Source: Bacteroidia bacterium (GTDB lineage Bacteria > Bacteroidota > Bacteroidia > Bacteroidales > CAJPTX01). Taken from it: a stretch of DNA of 5,871 nt. Positions 1 to 5,871 of this stretch are shown one piece after another (within the stretch, counting starts at the first letter, position 1; the number at the start of each line of letters is the position of its first letter). Below the pieces are notes generated by a model. The model did no database searches and was not told the origin of the DNA. It saw only the letters and a program-made list of their open reading frames with translations. The stretch spans positions 1-5,871 of the forward strand of contig CAJPTS010000119.1 in the NCBI GenBank assembly GCA_905373625.1, given 5' to 3'. Both the position numbers and the translations under genes were made by a program.

Positions 1-246
1 GCACTAAAGTTACCTCCGCCCGAATACCCTGGACAAAAAAACGGTAAAGTCGTTGTCAAGGTCTGGGTAAATAAAGAAGGTAAAGTGGTGAAAGCCGAGG
101 CGGGCGAGAAGGGCAGTACGCTATACGATAAAACATTTCTCACAGCATCTGAGAATGCTGCAATGCAAGCGCATTTTGATGTCGCCGCCGATGCGCCCGA
201 GATGCAAGTAGGAACTATCACCTACGTTTTTCGCCTTAAACAATAG
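1..246 (+). CDS. TonB-like energy transducer, C-terminal fragment (partial, 5' end outside window)
   Basis: An open frame runs from the first base to a TAG at 244-246 and gives 81 residues. The segment matches the TonB C-terminal fold as it appears in Bacteroidetes transducers: a Pro-rich entry (LPPPEYPGQ), then GKVVVKVWVNKEGKVV, which is the first two strands of the domain, a helix containing SENAAMQAHF, and the closing strand VGTITYVFRLK. That closing GTITYxF strand is very typical of Bacteroidetes TonB/TolA-like proteins. In this family the domain lies in the periplasm and contacts the TonB box of outer-membrane transporters, passing on energy from an ExbB-ExbD motor. The N-terminal membrane anchor and linker are outside the window, so total length and real start are unknown. 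The gene lies 396 bp before a TonB-dependent transporter on the same strand, which makes a functional link plausible. The gap has promoter-like elements, so co-transcription is not implied. No clear intrinsic terminator follows it. The assignment rests on motif recognition, not a database search. Confidence 0.8.
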   Translation, partial: ALKLPPPEYPGQKNGKVVVKVWVNKEGKVVKAEAGEKGSTLYDKTFLTASENAAMQAHFDVAADAPEMQVGTITYVFRLKQ

Positions 247-368
247 CTCAGAATTTAATGAGCGGGCGTTGCTTTGCCATCTCATGCAGAGCGTCATCTA
301 TAATCGCTTTGCGTGCATTTCCGCTCGTCATTCGTCTCTAGCTAAATCCGTCCCTAAAACTTAGAATT

Positions 369-376
369 TATTTTTG
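369..376 (+). promoter_or_regulatory. Candidate Bacteroidetes -7 promoter element (distal, weaker candidate)
   Basis: TATTTTTG is an exact match to the Bacteroidetes sigma-ABfr -7 consensus TAnnTTTG. No TTTG or TTG lies 19-21 bases upstream, so the -33 element is missing. If used, the leader to the start at 643 would be about 260 bases. The surroundings are AT-rich, so a chance match is possible. Confidence 0.2.
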
Positions 377-494
377 CGCCTCGATCGCGTAAAAAGCCTG
401 TAATCTGTGGAGTTACACAAGAAGCGGAGGAGAATTTTTAGAAAAAGAGACGATCAGGTAACCGAAAAGTTACATCGGAATAGAATATTTTTTT

Positions 495-502
495 TAATTT
501 TG
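495..502 (+). promoter_or_regulatory. Candidate Bacteroidetes -7 promoter element for the susC-susD-like operon
   Basis: TAATTTTG matches the Bacteroidetes -7 consensus TAnnTTTG exactly. Transcription would start near 508-510 and leave a leader of about 135 bases before the start codon at 643. The expected -33 TTTG is not clear: at the right distance there is only a GTTAC-like sequence around 469-473. A weak -33 could mean dependence on an activator or on another sigma factor. It is the closest exact -7 match to the transporter gene, which is why I prefer it to the one at 369-376. Confidence 0.4.
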
Positions 503-509
503 ACTAGGG

Positions 510-525
510 AATTCTTTTTAGAATT
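510..525. repeat. Perfect short inverted repeat at the predicted transcription start
   Basis: AATTCT and AGAATT form a perfect 6-bp inverted repeat around TTTT. It lies just after the candidate -7 element at 495-502, so it would sit at the 5' end of the transcript or act as a small operator. The arms are AT-rich and short, so function is uncertain. Confidence 0.3.
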
Positions 526-642
526 GCAACGGTAATACTACTGACGCGGTTGCGATTTTGACGAAGTGCCCCTAGCGTTGTTGGCTCTCTTGCAAATAGT
601 AAAGCAGCAAGCACAATTATTAACTTATAAAAAGATAGCTGT

Positions 643-3600
643 ATGAGAAAAGTAGTACTACTACTCGCGTCATTACTGACGTGGATTGGATGTGCGTTGG
701 GTCAGCAGCGCACAGTGACAGGGGTCGTTACCTCGGTAGAGGACGGATCGCCTTTGATTCAGCTGGCCGTACAGGTAAAAGGGACGCAAACGGGAGTAGT
801 TACTGACGCAGACGGGCGTTATTCCATTCGAGTTGCAGGCCCAGAGACCGTACTTGTTTTTGCCTACACGGGCTATGAGACCCAAGAGATCACCGTCGGT
901 GAGCAAACCACGATTAACGTCGTGATGCAGCTCGCGAACGAGGAGATTGACGAGGTCATGGTCGTGGCTTTTGGTAAATCAAAGAAGAGCTCGTTTACAG
1001 GATCAGCAGCTTCGGTGAGTAGCAAGGAGCTAGAGCGTAAACAGGTTTCTAACGTGGTTAACGCTCTTGCTGGAAAAGTTCCTGGTGTCTCTGTAACCTC
1101 GTCAAATAACCAGCCTGGTACGTCTTCAACAATACGTATCCGTGGACGTGGATCTTTCTCCGCTAGTAATGATCCTCTCTATGTTGTGGATGGTGTGCCT
1201 TATGACGGCGACATCTCTTCCATCAACCCTGCTGACGTTGAGAGCACTGTATTGTTGAAGGATGCGGCTTCTGCTGCTCTTTACGGTGCACGTGCTGCTA
1301 ACGGCGTGGTGATGATTACCACAAAAAGCGGTGCTAATGCGCGTAATGCTGGCTCCTTAAATGTAAATGTAACAGCAAAAGTGGGAATGAACTACCGTGG
1401 TATTCCTGACTATGATAAGATCACGAATCCTAAACAGTATGCTGAAAAATACTTTGAGTCGCTTTACAATTATGAAGTCTTGAATGGGGCAGCAGATCCC
1501 TTGAAGGCGGCTAATCTGGCAATGTTTAAGAAAGATGGTACGCAAATTGTGTATTTCCCATTCTCGCGTCCAGAAAGCGATGAAGATGTAAATCCTGCCA
1601 CGGAGAATTTCTTTTCACGTAATTCTGACGGTACTTTCTCTATGGCTGACGATGCTACGGTTGGACGTATGGTACGAGGAAAAGATGGCAAAGTATATTG
1701 GATGCACCCAGACGACTGGGTAAAGGCCGCTTATTCGCCTAATGTGCGTCAGGAATATACCATCTCTTTGTCGGGCCGCAGTGAGCTAGCTAACTACTTC
1801 TTCTCATCGGGATATCTGAATGATAAGGGGTATACTACAGGTTCTAATTTCGAGCGCTTTACCTCACGTTTGCGTGGTGATTATCGTCCCAAGAAATGGT
1901 TGAATATGGGCGGAAATATCTCTTATACCACTTATACGTCAAATCTGCTTACAGCTACTACTCATGGCGGAAGTTCGGGAAATATTTTTGCCGTTGCTGA
2001 TGGAATGGCGCCTATTTATCCTCTCTATGTTCGCGACGAAAACAAGAAAGAGATGATCGATGCACGAAACGGGGAAAAGGTATATGATTATGGAAAGGGG
2101 CAATTCCCAGGCTTCGTTCGTCCTAATTTCTCCGATGCAAACCCGATTGCGTCAAATAAATATGACTTGAACGAGCATGTTGCACATATCTTGGGACTTC
2201 GTAGTTACATCGATTTTATTATCCCCTATGATTTCAAATTAACTTTCAATGTGGGATATGATCTAGACGATACGTACCATACATCTAGGCAGAATGCTTA
2301 TTATGGTCAGACAGCTGATAAAGGCGGACTAATTGATAAGCGTTTCACTCGCGGAGGTACATTGAATGTACAGCAGTTATTGAACTGGAATCATGCTTAC
2401 GGCGAACATCATATTGATGTCTTGTTAGGACATGAGTATTATAGTACGTCGAATGAAGGCTTGGAAGCATATAGATCTAAATTTTATCATCCCGATGCTC
2501 GCGAATTGAATAGTGCAATCGGAACTCCAAGTGCAGAGTCATCGCGCGGTCGTTATCGTGTTGAAGGATATCTTGGGCGTGCGCAGTACGACTGGGCTGA
2601 GAAGTATTTTGTAAGCCTCTCTTTCCGTCGCGATGGTTCTAGCCGCTTTGCGTCTAACAAGCGCTGGGGGAATTTCTATAGTGCAGGTGCTTCTTGGCTA
2701 ATTTCTAAGGAGTCTTTTATGGAATCTACCCGTAACTTCCTAGATCTCCTTAAACTTAAGGTGAGCTACGGAGAACAAGGAAATGATAATATCGGATCTT
2801 ACAGATATGTAGATAATTATTCTCTCGCTGATAAAAATGGAAGTTTCTCTGTTCTATTTGACAGTAAGGGAAATCCCGATATTACTTGGGAAACCAGTAA
2901 GAACTTCAATGTCGGTGTTGAATACGCGTTCTTTAGAAATCGGTTGTCGGGAAGCATTGAGTTCTACCGTCGCAATGTGTCAGACATGTTGTTCCGTCTG
3001 AGCGTTCCGCCGTCATCGGGGTATACTGGCTTGTATTCCAATATCGGTGAAATGAGTAATACGGGGGTTGATTTTGAAATTCGCGGCGTACCGTATCGTA
3101 CCAAGGATATCGAATGGACGGTATCATTTAATGGCGGCTATGTAAAAAATAAGCTGGTAAAGCTACCCGAGGAGTGGAAGACAAATAAATATGGCTATCT
3201 CTCTGGAATCAGAGTCTTCCGTGAAGGTGGCTCGTACGGAGATCTTTTGTTACCCGAATATAAAGGCGTTGGCGATGACGGGCATGCGAATTGGCAAACG
3301 TATGATGAAAAAAAGAATGAGTATGGTGTAACTGATGATTATACTGTTGCATATCAAGCGCAGAACAGAGTGTTGTACACAAGTCTTGAACCGAAACTCA
3401 GAGGTGGTTTTGCTACACAGGTAGATTTTTATGGTTTCGATTTCAATGCTGGCTTTACATACTCGCTTGGCGGTAAGCAATTAGATGATGGTTATGCTAG
3501 TTTAATGCACGGGGGCTCAAACAATGGACATGCGTTGCACAAGGATATGTTGAAATCTTGGACTCCTGAAAAGAAAACAGACATCCCTATGATGGATTAT

Positions 3601-3858
3601 AGCCGTAAAAATGAAAATTCCCGCTCTTCGCGCTTTTTGATCTCAGCGACATATCTCTCGATTGACAACTTAACATTAGGTTACACATTTAAGAGAGAGT
3701 GGCTGGATAAGATAGGCGTTGGCAGCTTGCGTGTATATGTTGTAGCAGATAATGTGTGGCTATTTTCCGCACGTAAGGGCTTTGACCCCAGATTCGGGGC
3801 TGAGGTCGGTTATAAGGTCGTTCGCACCGTGTCTGCGGGGCTAAATCTAACTTTCTAA
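643..3858 (+). CDS. SusC/RagA-family TonB-dependent outer-membrane transporter
   Basis: The 1071-residue product is a full-length SusC/RagA-type outer-membrane importer that should form a 22-strand barrel and pull nutrients into the periplasm using TonB energy. Residues 1-20 are a signal peptide (positive MRKVV start, hydrophobic core, cut probably after ALG). Residues about 24-96 form a carboxypeptidase-regulatory-like beta domain (TVTGVV, then TDADGRYSI). The TonB box region is at about 101-111 (EIDEVMVVAFG). The plug spans about 115-230, with IRIRG (164-168), LYVVDGVPYDG (179-189) and LLKDAASAALYGARAANGVV (204-223), the family signature. The barrel follows, including SFRRDGSSRF, and ends with an aromatic C-terminus (LNLTF). 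No N-terminal STN domain is present, so anti-sigma signalling through this protein is unlikely. The ATG at 643 is chosen because it starts the signal peptide directly; it has no Shine-Dalgarno sequence. The SusD-like gene follows after 12 bases. Length is close to RagA-type proteins. The substrate (glycan, peptide or other oligomer) cannot be read from the sequence. Confidence 0.96.
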   Translation: MRKVVLLLASLLTWIGCALGQQRTVTGVVTSVEDGSPLIQLAVQVKGTQTGVVTDADGRYSIRVAGPETVLVFAYTGYETQEITVGEQTTINVVMQLANEEIDEVMVVAFGKSKKSSFTGSAASVSSKELERKQVSNVVNALAGKVPGVSVTSSNNQPGTSSTIRIRGRGSFSASNDPLYVVDGVPYDGDISSINPADVESTVLLKDAASAALYGARAANGVVMITTKSGANARNAGSLNVNVTAKVGMNYRGIPDYDKITNPKQYAEKYFESLYNYEVLNGAADPLKAANLAMFKKDGTQIVYFPFSRPESDEDVNPATENFFSRNSDGTFSMADDATVGRMVRGKDGKVYWMHPDDWVKAAYSPNVRQEYTISLSGRSELANYFFSSGYLNDKGYTTGSNFERFTSRLRGDYRPKKWLNMGGNISYTTYTSNLLTATTHGGSSGNIFAVADGMAPIYPLYVRDENKKEMIDARNGEKVYDYGKGQFPGFVRPNFSDANPIASNKYDLNEHVAHILGLRSYIDFIIPYDFKLTFNVGYDLDDTYHTSRQNAYYGQTADKGGLIDKRFTRGGTLNVQQLLNWNHAYGEHHIDVLLGHEYYSTSNEGLEAYRSKFYHPDARELNSAIGTPSAESSRGRYRVEGYLGRAQYDWAEKYFVSLSFRRDGSSRFASNKRWGNFYSAGASWLISKESFMESTRNFLDLLKLKVSYGEQGNDNIGSYRYVDNYSLADKNGSFSVLFDSKGNPDITWETSKNFNVGVEYAFFRNRLSGSIEFYRRNVSDMLFRLSVPPSSGYTGLYSNIGEMSNTGVDFEIRGVPYRTKDIEWTVSFNGGYVKNKLVKLPEEWKTNKYGYLSGIRVFREGGSYGDLLLPEYKGVGDDGHANWQTYDEKKNEYGVTDDYTVAYQAQNRVLYTSLEPKLRGGFATQVDFYGFDFNAGFTYSLGGKQLDDGYASLMHGGSNNGHALHKDMLKSWTPEKKTDIPMMDYSRKNENSRSSRFLISATYLSIDNLTLGYTFKREWLDKIGVGSLRVYVVADNVWLFSARKGFDPRFGAEVGYKVVRTVSAGLNLTF

Positions 3859-3870
3859 TTTTTGTAGATA

Positions 3871-5517
3871 ATGTCGAATAAGCATATTATATCGTTTGTA
3901 TTATCATCGTTATTACTCCTTCCGCTTTTCTTTAGTAGCTGTTCCAAGGAGCTTGAACTTTTCCCAGAGGGGAGTATACTTCTTCCAGAGCAGCTAAATG
4001 AGGCGTGGAAATCTGACCCGAGTAAGGCTTCGGCGGTGCTTGCGGGGATGTACGATGAGTTAAAAAAGATAGATCGTCTAGAGCGCAGAGGAGCTCTCCT
4101 TCATAGTGATTACGGGTATCCTAACCAGATGAATTTGTCTGAAGTAAGAACTGGCAGTATGTGGCTAAGACATGCATCTGGTAGATCTTATGACTTCATG
4201 TATGCTGGTATGTTTGATTATACTGAAAATACACCTCAGTCCCTTTATGTACGAATGATCTATGCTAGTTACTATGCGTACATAAAGGCTGCTAATGACT
4301 ATCTTACGAGTGCTACTGCAGATGATCCGCAGATTAAACAGACACGTGGTGAGGCAATGGCATTCCGTGCTTTTGCGTACTTTGAGTTGATACAAATGTA
4401 TCAGTTTAATTATAAGGGGAATGAGGATAAGCCAGGTGTGCCGCTCATTCTCGAGACCACGCCTCCTGAACAGGCGCTCACCGCTCCGCGTGCTTCAGTG
4501 AAAGAAGTTTATGATCAGATTGAAAAAGATTTGCTCGAGGCGAAGGAATTACTAAAAAATAAAACAGAAGGCGTTGAGACAATAAATCTTTACACAGTAA
4601 ATGGGCTTTTAGCACGTTTTTATTTGACGAAGGGCGAATATGCTAAAGCTGAAGAAGCTGCGAAGGACGTCATTGATCATTCTAAGAAAACTCCTTATAG
4701 CCTAGACGAGGCTAGCTATCCGCATTTTGCAGATGCTACAGATCACAATGTATTGTGGGGTATTGTTTGGACTGCGAATGATGAAAATTCGAAATCAATA
4801 ATAAGCTGGACAAGTATGAACTCTCCAATAAAGAAGGGAGGGTATGCAACTGTAGCGCCTAGATGTTTAAATCCAGCTATTTTCGCTACAATCAAAGATA
4901 CTGATGTCCGTAAAGCATGGTGGGTTACCACGGATCCGAGTGCGCCCGATTTGAAGGGGTTTGAAAATTATGTGACAAAGGCGCTTAAGTTGTCGGGGGC
5001 TGCCGCAGATGCGAAGATGAACGAAATATTAACGCAGTTCCAAGAACCTTTTGTAAATGCATGTGTAAAGTTTGCACCTCCTTCAACATCCGATGATGAT
5101 TTCACTGGCGATTACCCCATGATGCGTATCGAGGAAATGTACTATATCCTTGCAGAGGCGCAGTATAGGGGAGGTAACAAGGCGGGCGGAATTGCCACTT
5201 TGGAAAACTTCGTAAAAACTTATCGCGAACCGGGTTATACGGTAGCTGCTTATGGCGATTTCGAAAGTGAGATAGTACGTCAGAAACAGATAGAGTTCTT
5301 TGGCGAAGGGGTTCCGTACTTTGATATGATGCGCTTAAATCTTAAGATGATACGTAGCAATTCGAAGGCAGTTAAGGACGTTTATCCCGCTAAAACTAGA
5401 TTCGATTTAGAGCCAAGTGATCCGCGTCGTTTATTACAGTTCCCAGAGCGTGAAGTCTTGTTGAATCCAAAAGTAGAACAGAACCAGTATGTAGAACCAC
5501 CAAAAGATCAGTTCTAA
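3871..5517 (+). CDS. SusD/RagB-family nutrient-binding surface lipoprotein
   Basis: The 548-residue product is a SusD/RagB-like lipoprotein, the extracellular lid and binding partner of the SusC-like transporter encoded just upstream. Residues 1-23 form a lipoprotein signal peptide ending in LFFSS, with Cys24 as the lipidated residue. The acidic SKELE after the cysteine resembles the charged export signal that sends Bacteroidetes lipoproteins to the surface. The N-terminal part has the SusD-like helical hallmark RGEAMAFRAFAYFELIQMYQ (160-178 region), and a TPR-like pair follows (NGLLARFYLTKGEYAKAEEAA, about 244-264). The C-terminal SusD/RagB domain carries MMRIEEMYYILAEAQYRGG (417-435), RQKQIEFFGEGVPYFDMMRL (469-488) and the closing FPEREVLLNPKVEQNQ (524-539), all typical. 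Length is normal for the family. The gene starts 12 bases after the stop of the transporter with no Shine-Dalgarno sequence or separate promoter, so the two are almost surely co-transcribed. It ends with tandem stops (TAATAA) and a terminator 25 bases later. The ligand is unknown. Confidence 0.96.
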   Translation: MSNKHIISFVLSSLLLLPLFFSSCSKELELFPEGSILLPEQLNEAWKSDPSKASAVLAGMYDELKKIDRLERRGALLHSDYGYPNQMNLSEVRTGSMWLRHASGRSYDFMYAGMFDYTENTPQSLYVRMIYASYYAYIKAANDYLTSATADDPQIKQTRGEAMAFRAFAYFELIQMYQFNYKGNEDKPGVPLILETTPPEQALTAPRASVKEVYDQIEKDLLEAKELLKNKTEGVETINLYTVNGLLARFYLTKGEYAKAEEAAKDVIDHSKKTPYSLDEASYPHFADATDHNVLWGIVWTANDENSKSIISWTSMNSPIKKGGYATVAPRCLNPAIFATIKDTDVRKAWWVTTDPSAPDLKGFENYVTKALKLSGAAADAKMNEILTQFQEPFVNACVKFAPPSTSDDDFTGDYPMMRIEEMYYILAEAQYRGGNKAGGIATLENFVKTYREPGYTVAAYGDFESEIVRQKQIEFFGEGVPYFDMMRLNLKMIRSNSKAVKDVYPAKTRFDLEPSDPRRLLQFPEREVLLNPKVEQNQYVEPPKDQF

Positions 5518-5541
5518 TAAGTTGTTTTGCTGCTAAACTGT

Positions 5542-5571
5542 ACGCCAGCCTCAAAGAGGCTGGCGTTTTTT
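5542..5571 (+). terminator. Rho-independent terminator of the susC-susD-like operon
   Basis: ACGCCAGCCTC (5542-5552) and GAGGCTGGCGT (5556-5566) form a perfect 11-bp GC-rich stem with an AAA loop, followed by a run of six T (5566-5571). It lies 25 bases after the stop codon of the SusD-like gene. The opposite strand has no T tract after the hairpin, so it acts on plus-strand transcripts only. It shows that the operon ends with the SusD-like gene. Confidence 0.93.
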
Positions 5572-5653
5572 GTGTTTTGAGTAACGCTATGCCGTTAGCA
5601 GATAACTAACTGTATTGTACGGTTTTCTACGTATTTGTCTGTTTCGTGTTTAG

Positions 5654-5669
5654 CCTTGCCTCCGCAAGG
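5654..5669. repeat. Small inverted repeat ahead of REP-like copy 1
   Basis: CCTTGC (5654-5659) and GCAAGG (5664-5669) pair around a CTCC loop. The right arm is the first part of the 35-bp direct repeat. Copy 2 has a shorter counterpart, CCTTG (5782-5786) with CAAGG (5793-5797), so a hairpin before the GTAG-palindrome may be a conserved part of the unit. Confidence 0.45.
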
Positions 5670-5698
5670 TCTTGTAGGGGCGAGGCATGCCTCGCCCG
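5664..5698 (+). repeat. REP-like repeat, copy 1 (GTAG plus perfect 20-bp palindrome)
   Basis: This 35-bp unit recurs at 5792-5826 with one mismatch in 35. It contains the tetranucleotide GTAG (5674-5677) directly followed by GGGCGAGGCATGCCTCGCCC (5678-5697), a perfect palindrome that can fold as a GC-rich hairpin or cruciform. A GTAG at the foot of a palindrome is the hallmark of bacterial REP sequences, which are recognised by REP-associated tyrosine transposases (RAYT/TnpA-REP) of the IS200/IS605 relatives. No such transposase lies in the window, so the element would have to be mobilised in trans. Assignment to the RAYT-linked class is inference; the repeat and palindrome are seen directly. 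Confidence 0.8.
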
Positions 5699-5728
5699 CA
5701 GAATAGACATAGAGAATAATCACAATAC

Positions 5729-5743
5729 GTGTGCGGCGCACAC
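5729..5743. repeat. GC-rich hairpin between the two REP-like copies
   Basis: GTGTGC (5729-5734) and GCACAC (5738-5743) form a perfect 6-bp stem around GGC; read as a palindrome, the arms extend to 7 bp around one central base. No T tract follows, so it is not an intrinsic terminator. It lies between the two 35-bp repeats and may be part of a composite repeat element. Confidence 0.5.
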
Positions 5744-5751
5744 TCCCATGA

Positions 5752-5789
5752 TTACCCTTTGTCGTTACCCTTTGTCGTTACCCTTGTCG
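5752..5789 (+). repeat. Three tandem 12-13 bp repeats
   Basis: TTACCCTTTGTCG occurs twice in a row (5752-5764, 5765-5777), followed by a third unit with one T missing, TTACCCTTGTCG (5778-5789). The array ends two bases before the second REP-like copy. The period differs from the codon length and there is no ORF across it. Slippage during replication is the simplest origin. Confidence 0.85.
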
Positions 5790-5791
5790 TG

Positions 5792-5826
5792 GCAAGGTCT
5801 TGTAGGGGCGAGGCACGCCTCGCCCG
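5792..5826 (+). repeat. REP-like repeat, copy 2 (GTAG plus near-perfect palindrome)
   Basis: This is the second copy of the 35-bp unit, in the same orientation as copy 1 and 128 bp downstream start to start. GTAG is at 5802-5805 and the palindrome at 5806-5825. The only difference from copy 1 is C for T in the middle of the palindrome, which leaves two 9-bp arms around a central AC, so the hairpin-forming arms are untouched. The change falls exactly where it would do least harm to a stem-loop. Confidence 0.8.
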
Positions 5827-5828
5827 TT

Positions 5829-5851
5829 AAATACGCCAATGGCGTATTTTT
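5829..5851 (+). terminator. Hairpin with T tract (possible terminator or end of the repeat element)
   Basis: AAATACGCC (5829-5837) and GGCGTATTT (5841-5849) form a perfect 9-bp stem with an AAT loop, and the T run continues to 5851. This has the form of a weak intrinsic terminator on the plus strand. No gene ends nearby on this strand apart from the operon already closed at 5542-5571, and the hairpin starts only two bases after the second REP-like copy, so it may be part of the repeat cluster. Confidence 0.5.
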
Positions 5852-5871
5852 GATATTCACATCATGCCATA

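Larger units (their letters stand above)
247..642. other. Intergenic region with probable promoter and leader of the susC-susD-like operon
   Basis: This 396-bp stretch contains no ORF that looks like a conserved gene. Two 27-codon ORFs overlap near 248-341 on opposite strands, and neither is convincing. There is no strong GC-rich hairpin with a T tract after the TonB-like gene. The right half is AT-rich and holds two exact TAnnTTTG matches (369-376 and 495-502) and a perfect small inverted repeat (510-525). The last bases before the start codon at 643 are A/T-rich with no GGAGG-like sequence, as is usual for Bacteroidetes, where AT-rich unstructured leaders replace Shine-Dalgarno pairing. Confidence 0.6.

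Noticed and set aside
258..341. Plus-strand 27-codon ORF just after the TonB-like gene
   Set aside because: It overlaps the opposite-strand ORF, has no recognisable start context and its sequence shows no family likeness.
247..642. Phase-variable (invertible) promoter upstream of the SusC-like gene
   Set aside because: I looked for paired inverted repeats of 10 bp or more flanking the candidate promoters and found only 5-6 bp arms, too short for a typical invertase site.
643..702. Lipoprotein signal in the SusC-like protein (Cys17 near the end of the signal peptide)
   Set aside because: The residues before Cys17 (TWIG) do not make a lipobox, and the following ALGQQ fits ordinary signal peptidase I cleavage, as expected for an outer-membrane barrel.
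3856..3864. Possible promoter between the SusC-like and SusD-like genes (TAATTTTTG)
   Set aside because: The spacing is one base off the TAnnTTTG consensus, it overlaps the stop codon, and a start there would leave almost no leader. The 12-base gap fits co-transcription.
673..4931. Several 60-77 codon minus-strand ORFs inside the two large genes
   Set aside because: They lie fully within well-supported genes on the other strand, show no recognisable domain and have cysteine/isoleucine-rich, non-protein-like composition.
5664..5826. Possible CRISPR array in the repeat-rich tail
   Set aside because: Only two repeats, 93 bases apart, with the interval filled by other repeats instead of a unique spacer of regular length, and no cas genes.

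Overview
The window looks like a chromosomal segment from a member of the Bacteroidetes, most likely the Bacteroidales. The evidence is a SusC/RagA-type TonB-dependent outer-membrane transporter followed immediately by a SusD/RagB-type surface lipoprotein, an upstream protein end with the Bacteroidetes-style TonB C-terminal domain, genes without Shine-Dalgarno sequences, and two matches to the Bacteroidetes promoter element TAnnTTTG. The general form of the SusC protein (signal peptide, one carboxypeptidase-regulatory-like domain, plug, barrel) recalls RagA of Porphyromonas. The genus cannot be fixed from this window alone.

Layout, left to right. Positions 1-246 are the last 81 codons of a TonB-like energy transducer whose start lies outside the window. 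Positions 247-642 are a 396-bp gap with no convincing gene; it holds two candidate -7 elements and a small inverted repeat, and is probably the promoter and long leader of the next operon. Positions 643-3858 encode the SusC/RagA-like transporter (1071 aa). After 12 bases, positions 3871-5517 encode the SusD/RagB-like lipoprotein (548 aa). A textbook intrinsic terminator (5542-5571) closes this two-gene operon. The last 300 bases are non-coding and repeat-rich: two nearly identical 35-bp direct repeats, each a GTAG tetranucleotide abutting a 20-bp palindrome, a GC-rich hairpin, three 12-13 bp tandem repeats and a final hairpin with a T tract.

The genes fit one physiology. The SusD-like lipoprotein should cap the SusC-like barrel at the cell surface, bind an oligomeric nutrient and deliver it into the barrel. 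Import across the outer membrane would be powered by a TonB protein contacting the SusC TonB box, and the upstream TonB-like protein is a possible partner. No glycoside hydrolase, SusE/F, protease or sensor-regulator lies in the window, so the substrate cannot be assigned. The most unusual element is the REP-like GTAG-palindrome cluster behind the operon. I see no wholly new protein system.
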